Assembly (NCBI GenBank): GCA_009844405.1
Contig: VYBO01000062.1
Location: forward strand, 7,353-50,834
Origin: Acidimicrobiaceae bacterium
Lineage (GTDB): Bacteria; Actinomycetota; Acidimicrobiia; Acidimicrobiales; Aldehydirespiratoraceae
DNA: 43,482 nucleotides
Direction of reading: 5' to 3'
In this document: positions 1-7,906 of the stretch, in pieces
How the letters are laid out: each line of letters starts with the position of its first letter
Numbering within the stretch: position 1 is the first letter of the stretch
Notes under the pieces: model-generated
Seen by the model: only the letters and a program-made list of their open reading frames with translations
What the model was told of the DNA's origin: nothing
The model's database searches: none
Program-made: the position numbers and the translations under genes

Positions 1-110
1 CCGCTCGGGCCGTGACTCCTGGTCTTGTTCGCTGCGCTCGCGGGCCGCTCGGGCCGTGACTCCTGGTCTTGTTCGCTGCGCTCGCGGGCCGCTCGGGCCA
101 CGGCCTCGCT
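1..110. repeat. 44-bp tandem repeat plus copy 1 of the dispersed intergenic repeat
   Basis: Positions 1-44 and 45-88 are identical, and a third partial unit starts at 89 and diverges after about 11 bases. Because the window begins exactly at a unit boundary, the array may extend to the left. The unit contains the core (GTTCGCTGCGCTCGCGGGCC, then GCTCGGGCC) of a repeat found in at least five other gaps of this window. It lies just past the stop of the moxR gene, so it could act in the 3' end of that transcript, but no function can be read from sequence. Confidence 0.85.
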
Positions 111-156
111 CGGCGTCTCGCGAACGTGTTCACAACTGCTCACTATCCGCTCGGCC

Positions 157-1101
157 TCAGTGTCCCTTGCGAGGCACGGGCACGGAGTCGATGATCTCGG
201 TGACGACGTCGATGGACCGCACACCCCGCACTCGGCTGTCGGGCTTGGACAGGAGCCGGTGCGGCAGCATCGACGGCGCCAGCGCCTTGATGTCGTCGGG
301 CGTGACATAGTCGCGGTTCAGCGAGGCCGCTCTGGCCCGAGCCACCTTCAGCACGGCCAGCACGCCCCGGGGGGACAGGCCCAGCGACAAGCCGGGATGG
401 CGGCGGGTGGCGGCGGCCACCTCGAGCAGATAGGAGCGCAGCGCGCCCGAGACGTGGACCTCCTCCAGCCGCTCGGACATCCACCGCACGACGGACGCGT
501 CGGCGACCGGCCCGATGAGATCGACGGGCTCCCGGGCGCCCCTGTCCGTCAGGATCGCATCCTCGGACTCGCGGTCCGGGTAGCCCACTTCGAGGCGCAT
601 GAGGAAGCGGTCCAGCTGGCTCTCAGGAAGCGGGTAGGTGCCCTCGTACTCCAGCGGGTTCTGCGTGGCTATGACCGTGAACGGCGACTCGAGGCGCCTG
701 GTCACGCCGTCGATGGTCACCTGCTGCTCGCCCATGGCCTCCAGCAGCGCCGACTGGGCCTTGGGCGAGGCACGGTTGATCTCGTCGGCCAGGACGATGT
801 TCGAGAACACCGGCCCGGGCCGGAATTCGAACGTTCCGGCAGCCCGGTTGAACACCGACGTCCCGGTGATGTCGACCGGGAGGAGGTCGGGAGTGAACTG
901 GATCCGGCCGAAGCTGACGTCGACGCTGCGGGCCAGGGCCTTGCCCAGCGTGGTCTTGCCCACGCCGGGCACATCCTCGATCAGCACGTGGCCCCCGCAC
1001 ACCAGAGCCAGTACCAGCAGCTCGATGACCTCGCCCTTGCCCTTGACAGCGAGTTCGATGTTCTGGTGGATGAGCTTGAACTGCTCATCGAAGTGTCCCA
1101 T
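157..1101 (-). CDS. moxR: MoxR-family AAA+ ATPase
   Basis: The 314-residue product has a Walker A (VPGVGKTT, about 44-51), a Walker B (ADEINRA, about 106-112) and the family stretch ATQNPLEYEGTYPLPESQLD, all typical of MoxR ATPases. Members act as cytoplasmic chaperone-like ATPases, usually beside a DUF58 protein and a transglutaminase-like or VWA protein that assist folding or metal insertion. Those partners would lie downstream, left of the window, so the partner cannot be named. Length is normal for the family. A TACGCT hexamer sits 9 bases upstream of the ATG (1111-1116, minus strand) with no clear ribosome site, so a very short leader is possible. The ATPase call is secure; the specific role is not. 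Confidence 0.93.
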   Translation of the reverse strand: MGHFDEQFKLIHQNIELAVKGKGEVIELLVLALVCGGHVLIEDVPGVGKTTLGKALARSVDVSFGRIQFTPDLLPVDITGTSVFNRAAGTFEFRPGPVFSNIVLADEINRASPKAQSALLEAMGEQQVTIDGVTRRLESPFTVIATQNPLEYEGTYPLPESQLDRFLMRLEVGYPDRESEDAILTDRGAREPVDLIGPVADASVVRWMSERLEEVHVSGALRSYLLEVAAATRRHPGLSLGLSPRGVLAVLKVARARAASLNRDYVTPDDIKALAPSMLPHRLLSKPDSRVRGVRSIDVVTEIIDSVPVPRKGH

Positions 1102-1276
1102 CGCCGGGCCAGCGTACGGGTCCCACGGCCATCTTGAGGGGGACCCGTTTGACAGATCAAAGGTGCTATGGGTGTTGGTGTTGCTGCCAGTGGACAGCGT
1201 AGGCGGCGGGGGTGAGCCCGACGAGTCCTACGGAGTCATCACGCCGGAGTACCCACCGCCCACCAGTGCGTAGCCT

Positions 1277-2224
1277 TCAGTCGTTGTAAGGACCCAGGAA
1301 CCGCTCGCCGTCGAAGTGAACGAGGTGGGTTGGATGATCGGCTGTCCAAACCTCCGTCTCCCACGATATTTCTGTCAGGTACTTCTTCATGGTTGCTTGG
1401 TCTGGGAAGCAAGACACGAAGACCAGACCTGCCGTGCAGTCACCGAAGATCCCCTGGAGTTCGATGTGGCGCTTGCTGTCGACCGGTCCGTGGGTCGTGA
1501 CAGCTTCCATCAGAACGAGCCAGTTGCGGTCCTCCATGTGGACGACGAGATCGGGCATCTTGCCGTGGTCGTCTATCGGGACGCCCAACGACTCCAGGGC
1601 GTCCTTCTCGAAGGCGAGCCACTTGTCGCCGGCGTCGCCGATGTACAGCACCGATCCCTCCGGCGTGAATCTCGGGCAGAACTCCTCGACCATCGCCTTG
1701 AGGAGCGCGTTCTGCCCTCCCGCCGACAGGGCTAACGCGGTGCCGTGGGGCAGTGTGACCGGGATCTTCAGCAAGTCTCGTTCCTGCCTGTAGGCCGCTT
1801 CCAGCCCCGGTCGCTCGGAGAGATAGCGGCGCAGATTGTGCCCGAACCTGTCGGTCCCGTGGGATCGGATGAGGTCCAGCGCTGCCGTCGTCACCTGATA
1901 GCACCACTTCGGCGAGTTGATGGGCCGGGTCGGCTCATCAGGGTTCTCGACCACGAGGTGGGCTTGCACGAACTGGTGGAGCGTCTGACGCCGGATCGTC
2001 TCCCGGGTGTTCGGCTTGTAGTCCACTCCCCAATGGTCACGTATCCATCCCATGATCTCGACCGTTCGCAGCGGCGGGGCCCCGGACCCGGCCCACGGAT
2101 CGTCGGGCTTGAGGCCAAGTAGCGCCATCAGCACCAGCGCCGAGCGCTCGTTGTATCTCTCCCGGTCGAATCCCATGTTGCGCAGAAGCCATCGGCATTC
2201 GCCGATGGAGGCTGAACTGCTCAT
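1277..2224 (-). CDS. BsuBI/PstI-type type II restriction endonuclease
   Basis: The 315-residue product carries the catalytic block of the BsuBI/PstI restriction enzymes: GKMPDLVVHMEDRNW (about 221-235), then LMEAVTTHGPVDSKR (about 238-252), a PD-(D/E)XK-like core. N-terminal residues 1-130 look helical and probably form the DNA-recognition part. The ATG at 2224 was chosen because it overlaps the stop of the methyltransferase gene (ATGA, 2221-2224); the reading frame stays open further upstream but that part is antisense-like sequence inside the methyltransferase gene. By family the expected target is CTGCAG, cut to leave a 3' overhang; this specificity is inferred, not seen. Co-translation after the methylase would let protection precede cutting. 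Confidence 0.9.
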   Translation of the reverse strand: MSSSASIGECRWLLRNMGFDRERYNERSALVLMALLGLKPDDPWAGSGAPPLRTVEIMGWIRDHWGVDYKPNTRETIRRQTLHQFVQAHLVVENPDEPTRPINSPKWCYQVTTAALDLIRSHGTDRFGHNLRRYLSERPGLEAAYRQERDLLKIPVTLPHGTALALSAGGQNALLKAMVEEFCPRFTPEGSVLYIGDAGDKWLAFEKDALESLGVPIDDHGKMPDLVVHMEDRNWLVLMEAVTTHGPVDSKRHIELQGIFGDCTAGLVFVSCFPDQATMKKYLTEISWETEVWTADHPTHLVHFDGERFLGPYND

Positions 2225-3762
2225 GACAGCGGCTCGCAATTGCCGATTCCATGATCCGGGAGGCACGAGTTCTCTGCGTCGAAAAACGTCGAGCGGTGCG
2301 ACTCGCACAGCTCCGGGAGCCGGAGGCGGCGCAGGTCCGTGGCATTCACCTGGGTGCTGCCGCTGAACATGCGGAAATAGGTGTCGACCAGGTCGCTGTT
2401 CAGGAAGTTCACCAGACTCTCCGCCTCGGGCCTGCGGAGAGGCCCGTGGTCGCGGTGGATGACGTTCACATGGTTCTCGAAGGCCACATGGCCGTACCCG
2501 TCGACAGGGTCGTAGACGCAGGCCACGACGCGCCGCCTCTCCTCCTTGGCCGTGAAGCGCTTGACGAGCACGTAGATCCCGTTCGGGAACAGCCACCGCC
2601 GGGTCTGGGGCGCAACCGTGAACCCCTGCGGCTTGCGCGCCTCCAGAGGCCACTCCACTCGGGCATCCCTCAGGTTCACCGGATAGATCAGCGGGACCGA
2701 GCCCTCAACCCGCGCCGCGGTGAGGTGCTCCCGGCACCGGAAGTCTACGACCGGCCCGGTCGAGACACTTAGTCCCAGCGACCGGAGGTCAGCCGGCAGG
2801 GCCGCTACCCGCTCCGCGACACACATCACGTCGGGACTCCCAGGCAGGTTGATGAACCGGCCGGGATCGTGGGGCAGAACGATGTTGTGGTGCGGTACGT
2901 CATGAACCTCTTGCGGCCCGGAAATATGATCGGGCCGGGTCTCGACCCTGACCAGATCCCCCGGCCCGGAAGCCGACTTTCGCATCGAGAAGATCACGGT
3001 CTCTTGCAGGACCGACGAAGACCGGAACACCCGGTCGCGGCGGTCGAAGAGGATCACATGACGAAAGGAGGCCCTGTCGGTGAGGTGGCGGCGGAAGTTC
3101 GTGAAGTACAGGCCGTTGGCGAACGACCTCGGCGTGATGGCGACCAACTGCCCGCCGTCGCGCAGTAACTCCACCGCCACAGCCAGGAACGCCGCGTACA
3201 GATTCGGGCAGTCCACGCCGTGACGCCGGCCGACCATGAGGCGGCAAGGATCGGACGCGCCGAGCTTCATGTACGGAGGATTGAGGATGACAGCATCGAA
3301 GCTCCTGCCGTCGGCCCAGCCTGACACGTCGCAGAAATCGCTGGCGACGACACGGGTCTCGAGCCTGAGCCCATGGGCGTCGGCGACGAGGAGCGCGGCC
3401 CGACAAGCAGCATCCAACAGCTCCAGCGCCTGAGTGTCGGTCTCCACTAGAACCACCGACAAGCGCTCCAATCTGCCACGGTCCACGGCCGCCGCCACCA
3501 ACGCCAGCATCAGCGCGCCCGCGCCCGCGCCGGGATCGACAACGCTCAGCACGCCGCCTGCCGGCTCCACCAGCGAGGCCATCGTCTGCGCCGCCTGCGA
3601 CGGCGTCGCGAACTGGCCCCGCCCCGATCGTTCGGTCCTGCCACGGCGCGACTCCAACTCCGAGTTCAGGGAATCGGCCAAGCGCAACAACTCGCCAACT
3701 CCGCTCCGCGCCTCGGTCAGCGCCACTCTCTGTACCCCCGGTCCCTCACGGCGCCCGAGCAT
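2221..3762 (-). CDS. N6-adenine DNA methyltransferase of the BsuBI/PstI-type R-M system
   Basis: The 513-residue protein has GQFATP (49-54, motif X region), DPGAGAG (76-82, S-adenosylmethionine-binding motif I) and NPPY (161-164, catalytic motif IV), the order of gamma-class N6-adenine methyltransferases related to Eco57I and PstI. The region from about 320 (STGPVVDF, then LIYPVNL and NSDLVDTYFR) matches the target-recognition C-terminal half of that family. It is the first gene of a two-gene unit with the endonuclease and overlaps it by 4 bp. It should methylate adenine in the site cut by its partner, probably CTGCAG, which occurs in this window (for example at 9439). A TAGGGG stretch lies just upstream of the ATG and could serve as ribosome site or -10 element. 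Confidence 0.9.
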   Translation of the reverse strand: MLGRREGPGVQRVALTEARSGVGELLRLADSLNSELESRRGRTERSGRGQFATPSQAAQTMASLVEPAGGVLSVVDPGAGAGALMLALVAAAVDRGRLERLSVVLVETDTQALELLDAACRAALLVADAHGLRLETRVVASDFCDVSGWADGRSFDAVILNPPYMKLGASDPCRLMVGRRHGVDCPNLYAAFLAVAVELLRDGGQLVAITPRSFANGLYFTNFRRHLTDRASFRHVILFDRRDRVFRSSSVLQETVIFSMRKSASGPGDLVRVETRPDHISGPQEVHDVPHHNIVLPHDPGRFINLPGSPDVMCVAERVAALPADLRSLGLSVSTGPVVDFRCREHLTAARVEGSVPLIYPVNLRDARVEWPLEARKPQGFTVAPQTRRWLFPNGIYVLVKRFTAKEERRRVVACVYDPVDGYGHVAFENHVNVIHRDHGPLRRPEAESLVNFLNSDLVDTYFRMFSGSTQVNATDLRRLRLPELCESHRSTFFDAENSCLPDHGIGNCEPLS

Positions 3763-3818
3763 AGGAGACCCCTACGACACAACCGGCGATCTCGGCTTCG
3801 TCTACGGCAACCGATAGC

Positions 3819-6089
3819 TCAGGGGACGGGGGCTGTGAAGACGCGCACACGCTCGGGCTGGGCCGCCAGGGCGTCGGCGCTGCCTGGCGCGGGCACGGGC
3901 GGGGTGCCGAAGGGCTGCACGGCGGCCACCGCGAAGTCGTGGCCGACCGCGAGTTCGAGCCATGCTTCGCCGGCGCCGACGCCGAATGCCTCGGTCATCG
4001 TCTGCCAACCCCACGAGGTGCCGTCGGCGGACCATCCAACCCATTCGTCCGGCATCGGGGACCTGGGATCAGATTCCAGTGGCAGGTCGGTGCCGGGTGC
4101 CAGGATCCCCTCAGCCATAAGAGCCTCGAACACGGCCTCGAAGTCCTCGGGCTCGAAGGTGACCAGGTCCTCGCCGGTGCCGGGATCGGTGAAGGTGACC
4201 CACCTCCCGGACTCGTCGGCGTCCTCCCGCACGCCCTCGACGGGCTCGTCGCCGTCGAGCTCGGAGGCCTCGAAGACCCGGACCGCCTCGCCGGCGCCCA
4301 GACCCCATAGTGTCACGCCGCCGGGAGGCTCGTTGAAGCGCAGTTCGTAGCCGTCCCTGGAGATGCGGACGTTCGGCATGGCCGCGTCGGGGTCGGACCC
4401 GTCGGCGGCGCCGGTCGAAGGCAGCGGCGCCGCCGTGGCGAACAGGCCCGCCGGGCCGGCGCCGAGCTCCAGCACCCGGATCCCCTCGAAGCCGGCCACT
4501 GTGAGAGGATCGGCGCCGGGAGCAGCTCGCTTCAGGCTCATGCCCGAAGGCTCGTCGACAGCGGCCCATACCGAGCCGCGATGCACGACCGCGCCGTAGA
4601 GCCCGAACGTGTCGTAAGGGTGCTCCGTCCAGGTCCGGCCGTCGGGCGAGGTCAGGATCGAGCCCTGCGGCGGGCCCACGAGTTGGATCACGAAGCCGTC
4701 GCCGGAGGCCGCGCCGCGCACGCCGAGGAAGTCGCGGGCGCCGGACACCTCCACCGCCTCTCCCACCGTGTCCCCGTCGCTCCACACCAGCAGCAACGAA
4801 CTGGGCTCGCCGAGCAGCGCGTCCTGCTCCTCGACGGTCAGCCCCAGCTCGTCGAAGGTGAACCGCAACGTCTCGCCCGCGGCGAAACCGGAGGCGTAGT
4901 CACCCTCCACGGACCGGGCCCCGTCGGCGCCGCGTTCCGGGCCTTCGGCACCGCCGTCGGAGGCCCGGTCCCCCTCGTCGGGGGGCACCGGGGCGGCCCG
5001 GGCCGCACCCTCCACTCCGGGATCGGCCGGGACAGCGGCGGGATCCCCCTCCGCGGGGGTTGCCGGCGGGGCCTGCTCCGCTGCGGCCGGGTCCGCCAGC
5101 GTCACCGTGACCTCGCCCTCGCCCTCGCCGACGTAGACCCCCCAGACGGCCGCCGACCGGCCTTCCGGCAGCAGGCCGCCGGCTTCGATGAGTCCCGCCG
5201 CGTCCAGATGGGCGGAGACGCCGACGGCCAGCACGATGTCCTCACCCGACACGAGCGCCGAGGCCACCGCGGTGCGGTGCTCGACCCACGGCGACGCCGG
5301 CGCCGGGCCCGGGTCGACGTCGAGCTCCAGTTCCGTCCAAGTGGCCGCGCCGTCCTGCGACACGAACACCCGGCTCGCCGCGCCCGCGGAGGGAGGCGGG
5401 TGGAGGGAGGGCCGGTCGAACCCGGCCACGACCCACAGGTCGCCGGAGACGGCGACATGGTGGGCGGCCACCGCGGCGGGCAGCTCGACCTCGGACCAGT
5501 CGACGCCGTCGGAGGTGACCACGGTCATTTCCCGGATGTCGATCTGAGGCAGCTGCGCCACGTCGCGCGAGGCGTAGGCCAGCACCCGCCCGTCGCCCAG
5601 GGACTGCAGGCTCCACAACTCCCGGAAGCCGGTCTGCGCCTCCGTCCAGTCCAGGGCCGGACCGGTCGAGAGCTCCTCCGGGGTGACCGGCAACCGCGAC
5701 TCATCGGCAGGGCCGGCCGCCTCGGCCAAGGCTGCGCCGCCGCCGGAGGCCGCCGCGGCCGGAGCGGACGCCGCCGGGGCAGCCGCGGCGGGGGTCGCCG
5801 CGGTCGGAGCCGCTGCTCCGCCACCGGCAGCGTCGGGGCCCGCGCCAGAGGAGGCTACCGCGTCCCCGGCCCGATCGCCGTCGCCGGGCGCGGCCACCAC
5901 GAGCATGTCGCCGCCCGGATCGCCGCCCAGCAGACGCCATCCCACGACAACACCGGCCAGCACGGCCACCGTGGCTGCCGCGGCGAGCCCAGCCCGTCGG
6001 GCGGCCCGCCGGCGCCTGCGTGCCGCGGCCAACTCCGAGACGGCTGCCGCGCCGTCGGGACAGTCCCCGGGATCCGGCCGATCGTCCAT
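3819..6089 (-). CDS. Membrane-anchored protein with Asp-box (BNR-like) repeats, function unknown
   Basis: The 756-residue product has a short cytoplasmic Arg-rich segment (RRRRRAARR, about 24-32), one transmembrane helix (about 34-53), an Ala/Gly/Pro-rich linker to about 130, and a long acidic exported region. In that region motifs of the form S-x-D-G-x-x-W recur: TSDGVDW (about 191), VSQDGAATW (about 240), TSPDGRTW (about 476), a weaker ISRDGYEL (about 571) and WSADGTSW (about 680). These are Asp-box motifs that mark beta-propeller blades in sialidase-like folds. Catalytic sialidase residues are not apparent, so I infer a surface-exposed propeller, perhaps binding or scaffolding, not an enzyme. 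A GGAGG ribosome site 7 bases before the ATG supports the start. The gene stands alone. Confidence 0.75.
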   Translation of the reverse strand: MDDRPDPGDCPDGAAAVSELAAARRRRRAARRAGLAAAATVAVLAGVVVGWRLLGGDPGGDMLVVAAPGDGDRAGDAVASSGAGPDAAGGGAAAPTAATPAAAAPAASAPAAAASGGGAALAEAAGPADESRLPVTPEELSTGPALDWTEAQTGFRELWSLQSLGDGRVLAYASRDVAQLPQIDIREMTVVTSDGVDWSEVELPAAVAAHHVAVSGDLWVVAGFDRPSLHPPPSAGAASRVFVSQDGAATWTELELDVDPGPAPASPWVEHRTAVASALVSGEDIVLAVGVSAHLDAAGLIEAGGLLPEGRSAAVWGVYVGEGEGEVTVTLADPAAAEQAPPATPAEGDPAAVPADPGVEGAARAAPVPPDEGDRASDGGAEGPERGADGARSVEGDYASGFAAGETLRFTFDELGLTVEEQDALLGEPSSLLLVWSDGDTVGEAVEVSGARDFLGVRGAASGDGFVIQLVGPPQGSILTSPDGRTWTEHPYDTFGLYGAVVHRGSVWAAVDEPSGMSLKRAAPGADPLTVAGFEGIRVLELGAGPAGLFATAAPLPSTGAADGSDPDAAMPNVRISRDGYELRFNEPPGGVTLWGLGAGEAVRVFEASELDGDEPVEGVREDADESGRWVTFTDPGTGEDLVTFEPEDFEAVFEALMAEGILAPGTDLPLESDPRSPMPDEWVGWSADGTSWGWQTMTEAFGVGAGEAWLELAVGHDFAVAAVQPFGTPPVPAPGSADALAAQPERVRVFTAPVP

Positions 6090-6264
6090 AGAGCAACCTC
6101 CGTGTCGTTCAGGGTCCGCGGCCCGTGCTCACCGGAGCGGCCCGGTCGCGCCAGACACTCGGTCCACGCGCGGGCGACACTACTGCGGCCATCAACCCCT
6201 TCGACGCACCACCCGCCCCTCCGGTTCCCGGGGGGCCCACCCGGCGGTTCCAAGTCCAGCACTG

Positions 6265-6281
6265 ATATGCTTAGGCATATG
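6265..6281 (+). promoter_or_regulatory. vapB leaderless promoter with overlapping palindromic operator
   Basis: A perfect inverted repeat ATATGC-TTAG-GCATAT occupies 6265-6280 and its right arm runs into the vapB ATG (6279-6281). Inside it, TATGCT (6266-6271) matches the actinobacterial -10 pattern and lies exactly 7 bases before the ATG. No Shine-Dalgarno sequence is present. This predicts a leaderless mRNA whose promoter would be covered when a ribbon-helix-helix VapB dimer binds, the usual autorepression mode of such antitoxins. Confidence 0.6.
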
Positions 6282-6515
6282 CGAACAACCATAAATCTGC
6301 CTGAAGGGCTCGGCGAGGAGGCCAAACGCTACGCCGCGCAACGCGGGTGCACGTTCACGGCGCTGGTCGTCGAGGGCCTGCAACTCGTGGTGGGCGGCGA
6401 CCCGGAGGGAGGGCCGTGCTCGACGCTCCCGAGCTACGGCGGCGGGCATCTGCTGGTCGACCTCACCGACAAGGCGGCCGTCGGCGAAGCGCTCGACGCC
6501 GACGGCGCGAGATGA
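6279..6515 (+). CDS. vapB: VapB-like ribbon-helix-helix antitoxin
   Basis: The 78-residue protein begins MRTTINLPEGLGEEAKRYAA, the beta-strand plus helix pattern of a ribbon-helix-helix DNA-binding domain, followed by a C-terminal tail (LVDLTDKAAVGEALD) that in relatives wraps and inhibits the toxin. It is followed by a PIN-domain toxin with a 4-bp ATGA overlap (6512-6515), which fixes the pair as VapBC. The start at 6279 is chosen because it begins the conserved domain and sits on the palindromic promoter. The reading frame remains open far upstream, but that stretch is the antisense of the preceding gene. VapB should neutralise VapC and repress its own promoter. Confidence 0.85.
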   Translation: MRTTINLPEGLGEEAKRYAAQRGCTFTALVVEGLQLVVGGDPEGGPCSTLPSYGGGHLLVDLTDKAAVGEALDADGAR

Positions 6516-6949
6516 TCCTGCCCGACGTCAACACTCTCGTGTACGCCTTCCGCCGGGACACCGAACACCACGAGGACTATGCGGGCTGGCTCAACTCGGC
6601 CGTGGCCGGCGCCGAGCCGATCGTCCTGCCCGACGTCGTCCTGACCGGCTTCCTCCGGGTCGTCACCAACGGCAGGATCTTCACCGACCCGGCCCCCGCG
6701 CGGGCCGCGCTGTCGTTCGTGGAGGCGCTCAGGGCCTCGCCGGCCGGCCGTGCGCTGAACCCGACGAACGCCGCCTGGCGCCGACTCGCCCGGTACATCG
6801 ACGACGACCCTTACCTCGTCGGCAATCTCGTGCCCGACGCGTGGATCGCCGCGCTGGCCGTCGCGTCGGGCGCCCGGGTGGCCACCGCGGACGCTGGCTT
6901 CGCCCGCTTCGAGGGTCTCGCCTGGTTCAACCCCGTGCGCGACCGGTGA
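6512..6949 (+). CDS. vapC: VapC PIN-domain ribonuclease toxin
   Basis: The 145-residue PIN-domain protein starts MILPDVNTLVYAFR with the first metal-binding Asp at residue 5, and carries later acidic residues at D109 (VPDAWIAALA) and D127 (ATADAGF) expected for a Mg-dependent RNase. The middle segment LPDVVLTGFLRVVTNGRIF is characteristic of one VapC branch; the position where many VapCs have Glu reads Asp or Gly here (about 41-46), so the fourth acid may be D41. Members cleave tRNA or rRNA when VapB is degraded; the target cannot be predicted. Length is normal, so the toxin appears intact. Confidence 0.87.
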   Translation: MILPDVNTLVYAFRRDTEHHEDYAGWLNSAVAGAEPIVLPDVVLTGFLRVVTNGRIFTDPAPARAALSFVEALRASPAGRALNPTNAAWRRLARYIDDDPYLVGNLVPDAWIAALAVASGARVATADAGFARFEGLAWFNPVRDR

Positions 6950-6957
6950 GAATCGCG

Positions 6958-7218
6958 ATGCGGTCGGCCCGGGCCCTTGCGGCGAGACCCCGGCTCTGGC
7001 CGACCGCGCTGGTCGCGGTGGCCCGCTTCGCGCCGGACGGATGGTGGCGCCGGCCTCCCTTCCTGCCGCTGCCCCCGGGCGGCCTCGTCCGGTTCAGGTC
7101 GGAGACCATGTACGGCGATCCCGGCGCCGCGCCCTCGCCCGCCGACCTCGTCGTGTGGCTGGAGTGGTGCCGGGCCCAGAACCGCAGGCAGAGACACCCG
7201 CCGCGACGATCCGGCTAG
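6958..7218 (+). CDS. Small conserved actinobacterial protein, function unknown
   Basis: The 86-residue basic protein has the compact pattern RPRLWPTALVAVARFAP, then WWRRPPFLPLP and ETMYGDP, ending in a helix LVVWLEWCRAQNRR. I recognise this as resembling short hypothetical proteins of Actinomycetota but know no function. The ATG at 6958 is preceded by GGTGAG at a good distance; an in-frame GTG at 6946 overlapping the vapC stop (GTGA) is the alternative and would add four residues. Its stop codon TAG (7216-7218) is also the first half of a -10 element for the next gene. Confidence 0.6.
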   Translation: MRSARALAARPRLWPTALVAVARFAPDGWWRRPPFLPLPPGGLVRFRSETMYGDPGAAPSPADLVVWLEWCRAQNRRQRHPPRRSG

Positions 7219-7221
7219 CCT
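7216..7221 (+). promoter_or_regulatory. Leaderless -10 element for the HNH gene, built on a stop codon
   Basis: TAGCCT (7216-7221) fits TANNNT and lies exactly 7 bases before the ATG at 7229, with no ribosome site between them. The first three bases are the stop codon of the upstream small gene. The same arrangement recurs before bpa (36212-36217). Confidence 0.45.
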
Positions 7222-7228
7222 GCCCCCG

Positions 7229-7741
7229 ATGTCCGGGGTGCTGGTCCTCAACGCCACCTTCGAGCCGCTGGCCGTGGTGAGCGCGCGACGGGCCGTGTGC
7301 CTGGTCCTGGCCGAGAAGGTGGAGATGCTGCACGCTGCGGGCCGGGCCTTCCGCTCGGAGCGGAGATCGGTGGAGGTTCCGTCGGTGGTCCGGCTGAGCC
7401 ACTATGTGAGCGTGCCCCGTCCCCGGCACCGCTCCCCGAACCGGCGGGCGGTGTTCGCAAGGGACCGGGAATCCTGCCAGTACTGCGGCGACCGGGCCGA
7501 GACGATGGACCACGTGGTGCCCCGAAGCCGCGGCGGGAAGCACACCTGGGAGAACGTGGTGGCCGCCTGCCGGCGCTGCAACGCCAAGAAGCGGGACCGC
7601 CTGCCCAGCGAGAGCGGCATGCGGCTCCGGCGGCGTCCCGAGCCGCCGTCGCCTTCGACCTGGGTCGAGATCGCGGCCGGGGGCGTGCCCGATGTCTGGA
7701 CGGCCTACCTGCAGCCACGAAGCGATCTCCGCACCGCGTGA
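7229..7741 (+). CDS. HNH endonuclease
   Basis: The 170-residue protein contains a complete HNH/McrA-type nuclease: zinc-binding CQYC (83-86) and CRRC (114-117), the catalytic DH pair (94-95, MDHVVPRSRGGKHTWENVV) and N109. The N-terminal 70 residues (VLVLNATFEPLAVVSARRAV) are the standard lead-in of the actinobacterial stand-alone HNH family. The role is not established; such genes are common single-copy chromosomal genes and need not be mobile. The start is supported by the leaderless promoter element and by the family N-terminus. A copy of the dispersed repeat follows the gene. Confidence 0.88.
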   Translation: MSGVLVLNATFEPLAVVSARRAVCLVLAEKVEMLHAAGRAFRSERRSVEVPSVVRLSHYVSVPRPRHRSPNRRAVFARDRESCQYCGDRAETMDHVVPRSRGGKHTWENVVAACRRCNAKKRDRLPSESGMRLRRRPEPPSPSTWVEIAAGGVPDVWTAYLQPRSDLRTA

Positions 7742-7796
7742 GCGGGCCTGCGAGCGCCGGCGAACAGCTGCGAGTCCGCGGTGTCGCAGCGGTTGT

Positions 7797-7875
7797 CGCT
7801 TCCGCTCTGGTTCGCTTCGCTCACGGGGCGCCCGGGCCACGGCCTCGCCCGTATGGGACGGATTCGCTCGCTCGC
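7797..7875 (+). repeat. Dispersed intergenic repeat, copy 2
   Basis: The segment reads GGTTCGCTTCGCTCACGGGG, then CGCCCGGGCCACGGCCTCGC, then CCGTATGGGACGG. It matches the core of copies at 62-110, 22400-22470 and, in reverse complement, 20497-20550 and 29254-29330. The GTATGGG tail is shared with the copy at 22458. Because this tail provides an in-frame ATG (7853), the start of the following gene was placed downstream of the repeat. Confidence 0.7.
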
Positions 7876-7906
7876 CAGCTCGGCCTCCGGCAGGCCAGAC
7901 CCAGGA

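Noticed and set aside
1149..1166. A TTGACA hexamer at 1149 followed by TATGGG, resembling a + strand promoter.
   Set aside because: The spacing is only about 12 bp and no + strand gene follows.
2751..2772. A 22-bp exact match to 43408-43429 on the same strand.
   Set aside because: It lies inside two coding regions read in different frames, in the methyltransferase (STGPV motif) and in the RecQ-like tail, with no similarity beyond the 22 bp and no inverted or repeated flanks. An attachment-site role would need more support.
4581..6278. A long + strand open frame leading into vapB.
   Set aside because: It is antisense to the Asp-box gene; the real antitoxin begins at 6279 with its own promoter and ribbon-helix-helix domain.
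7781..7906. Longer N-terminus for the lipoate-ligase-like protein.
   Set aside because: The added codons lie in the dispersed repeat, which is non-coding elsewhere in the window.
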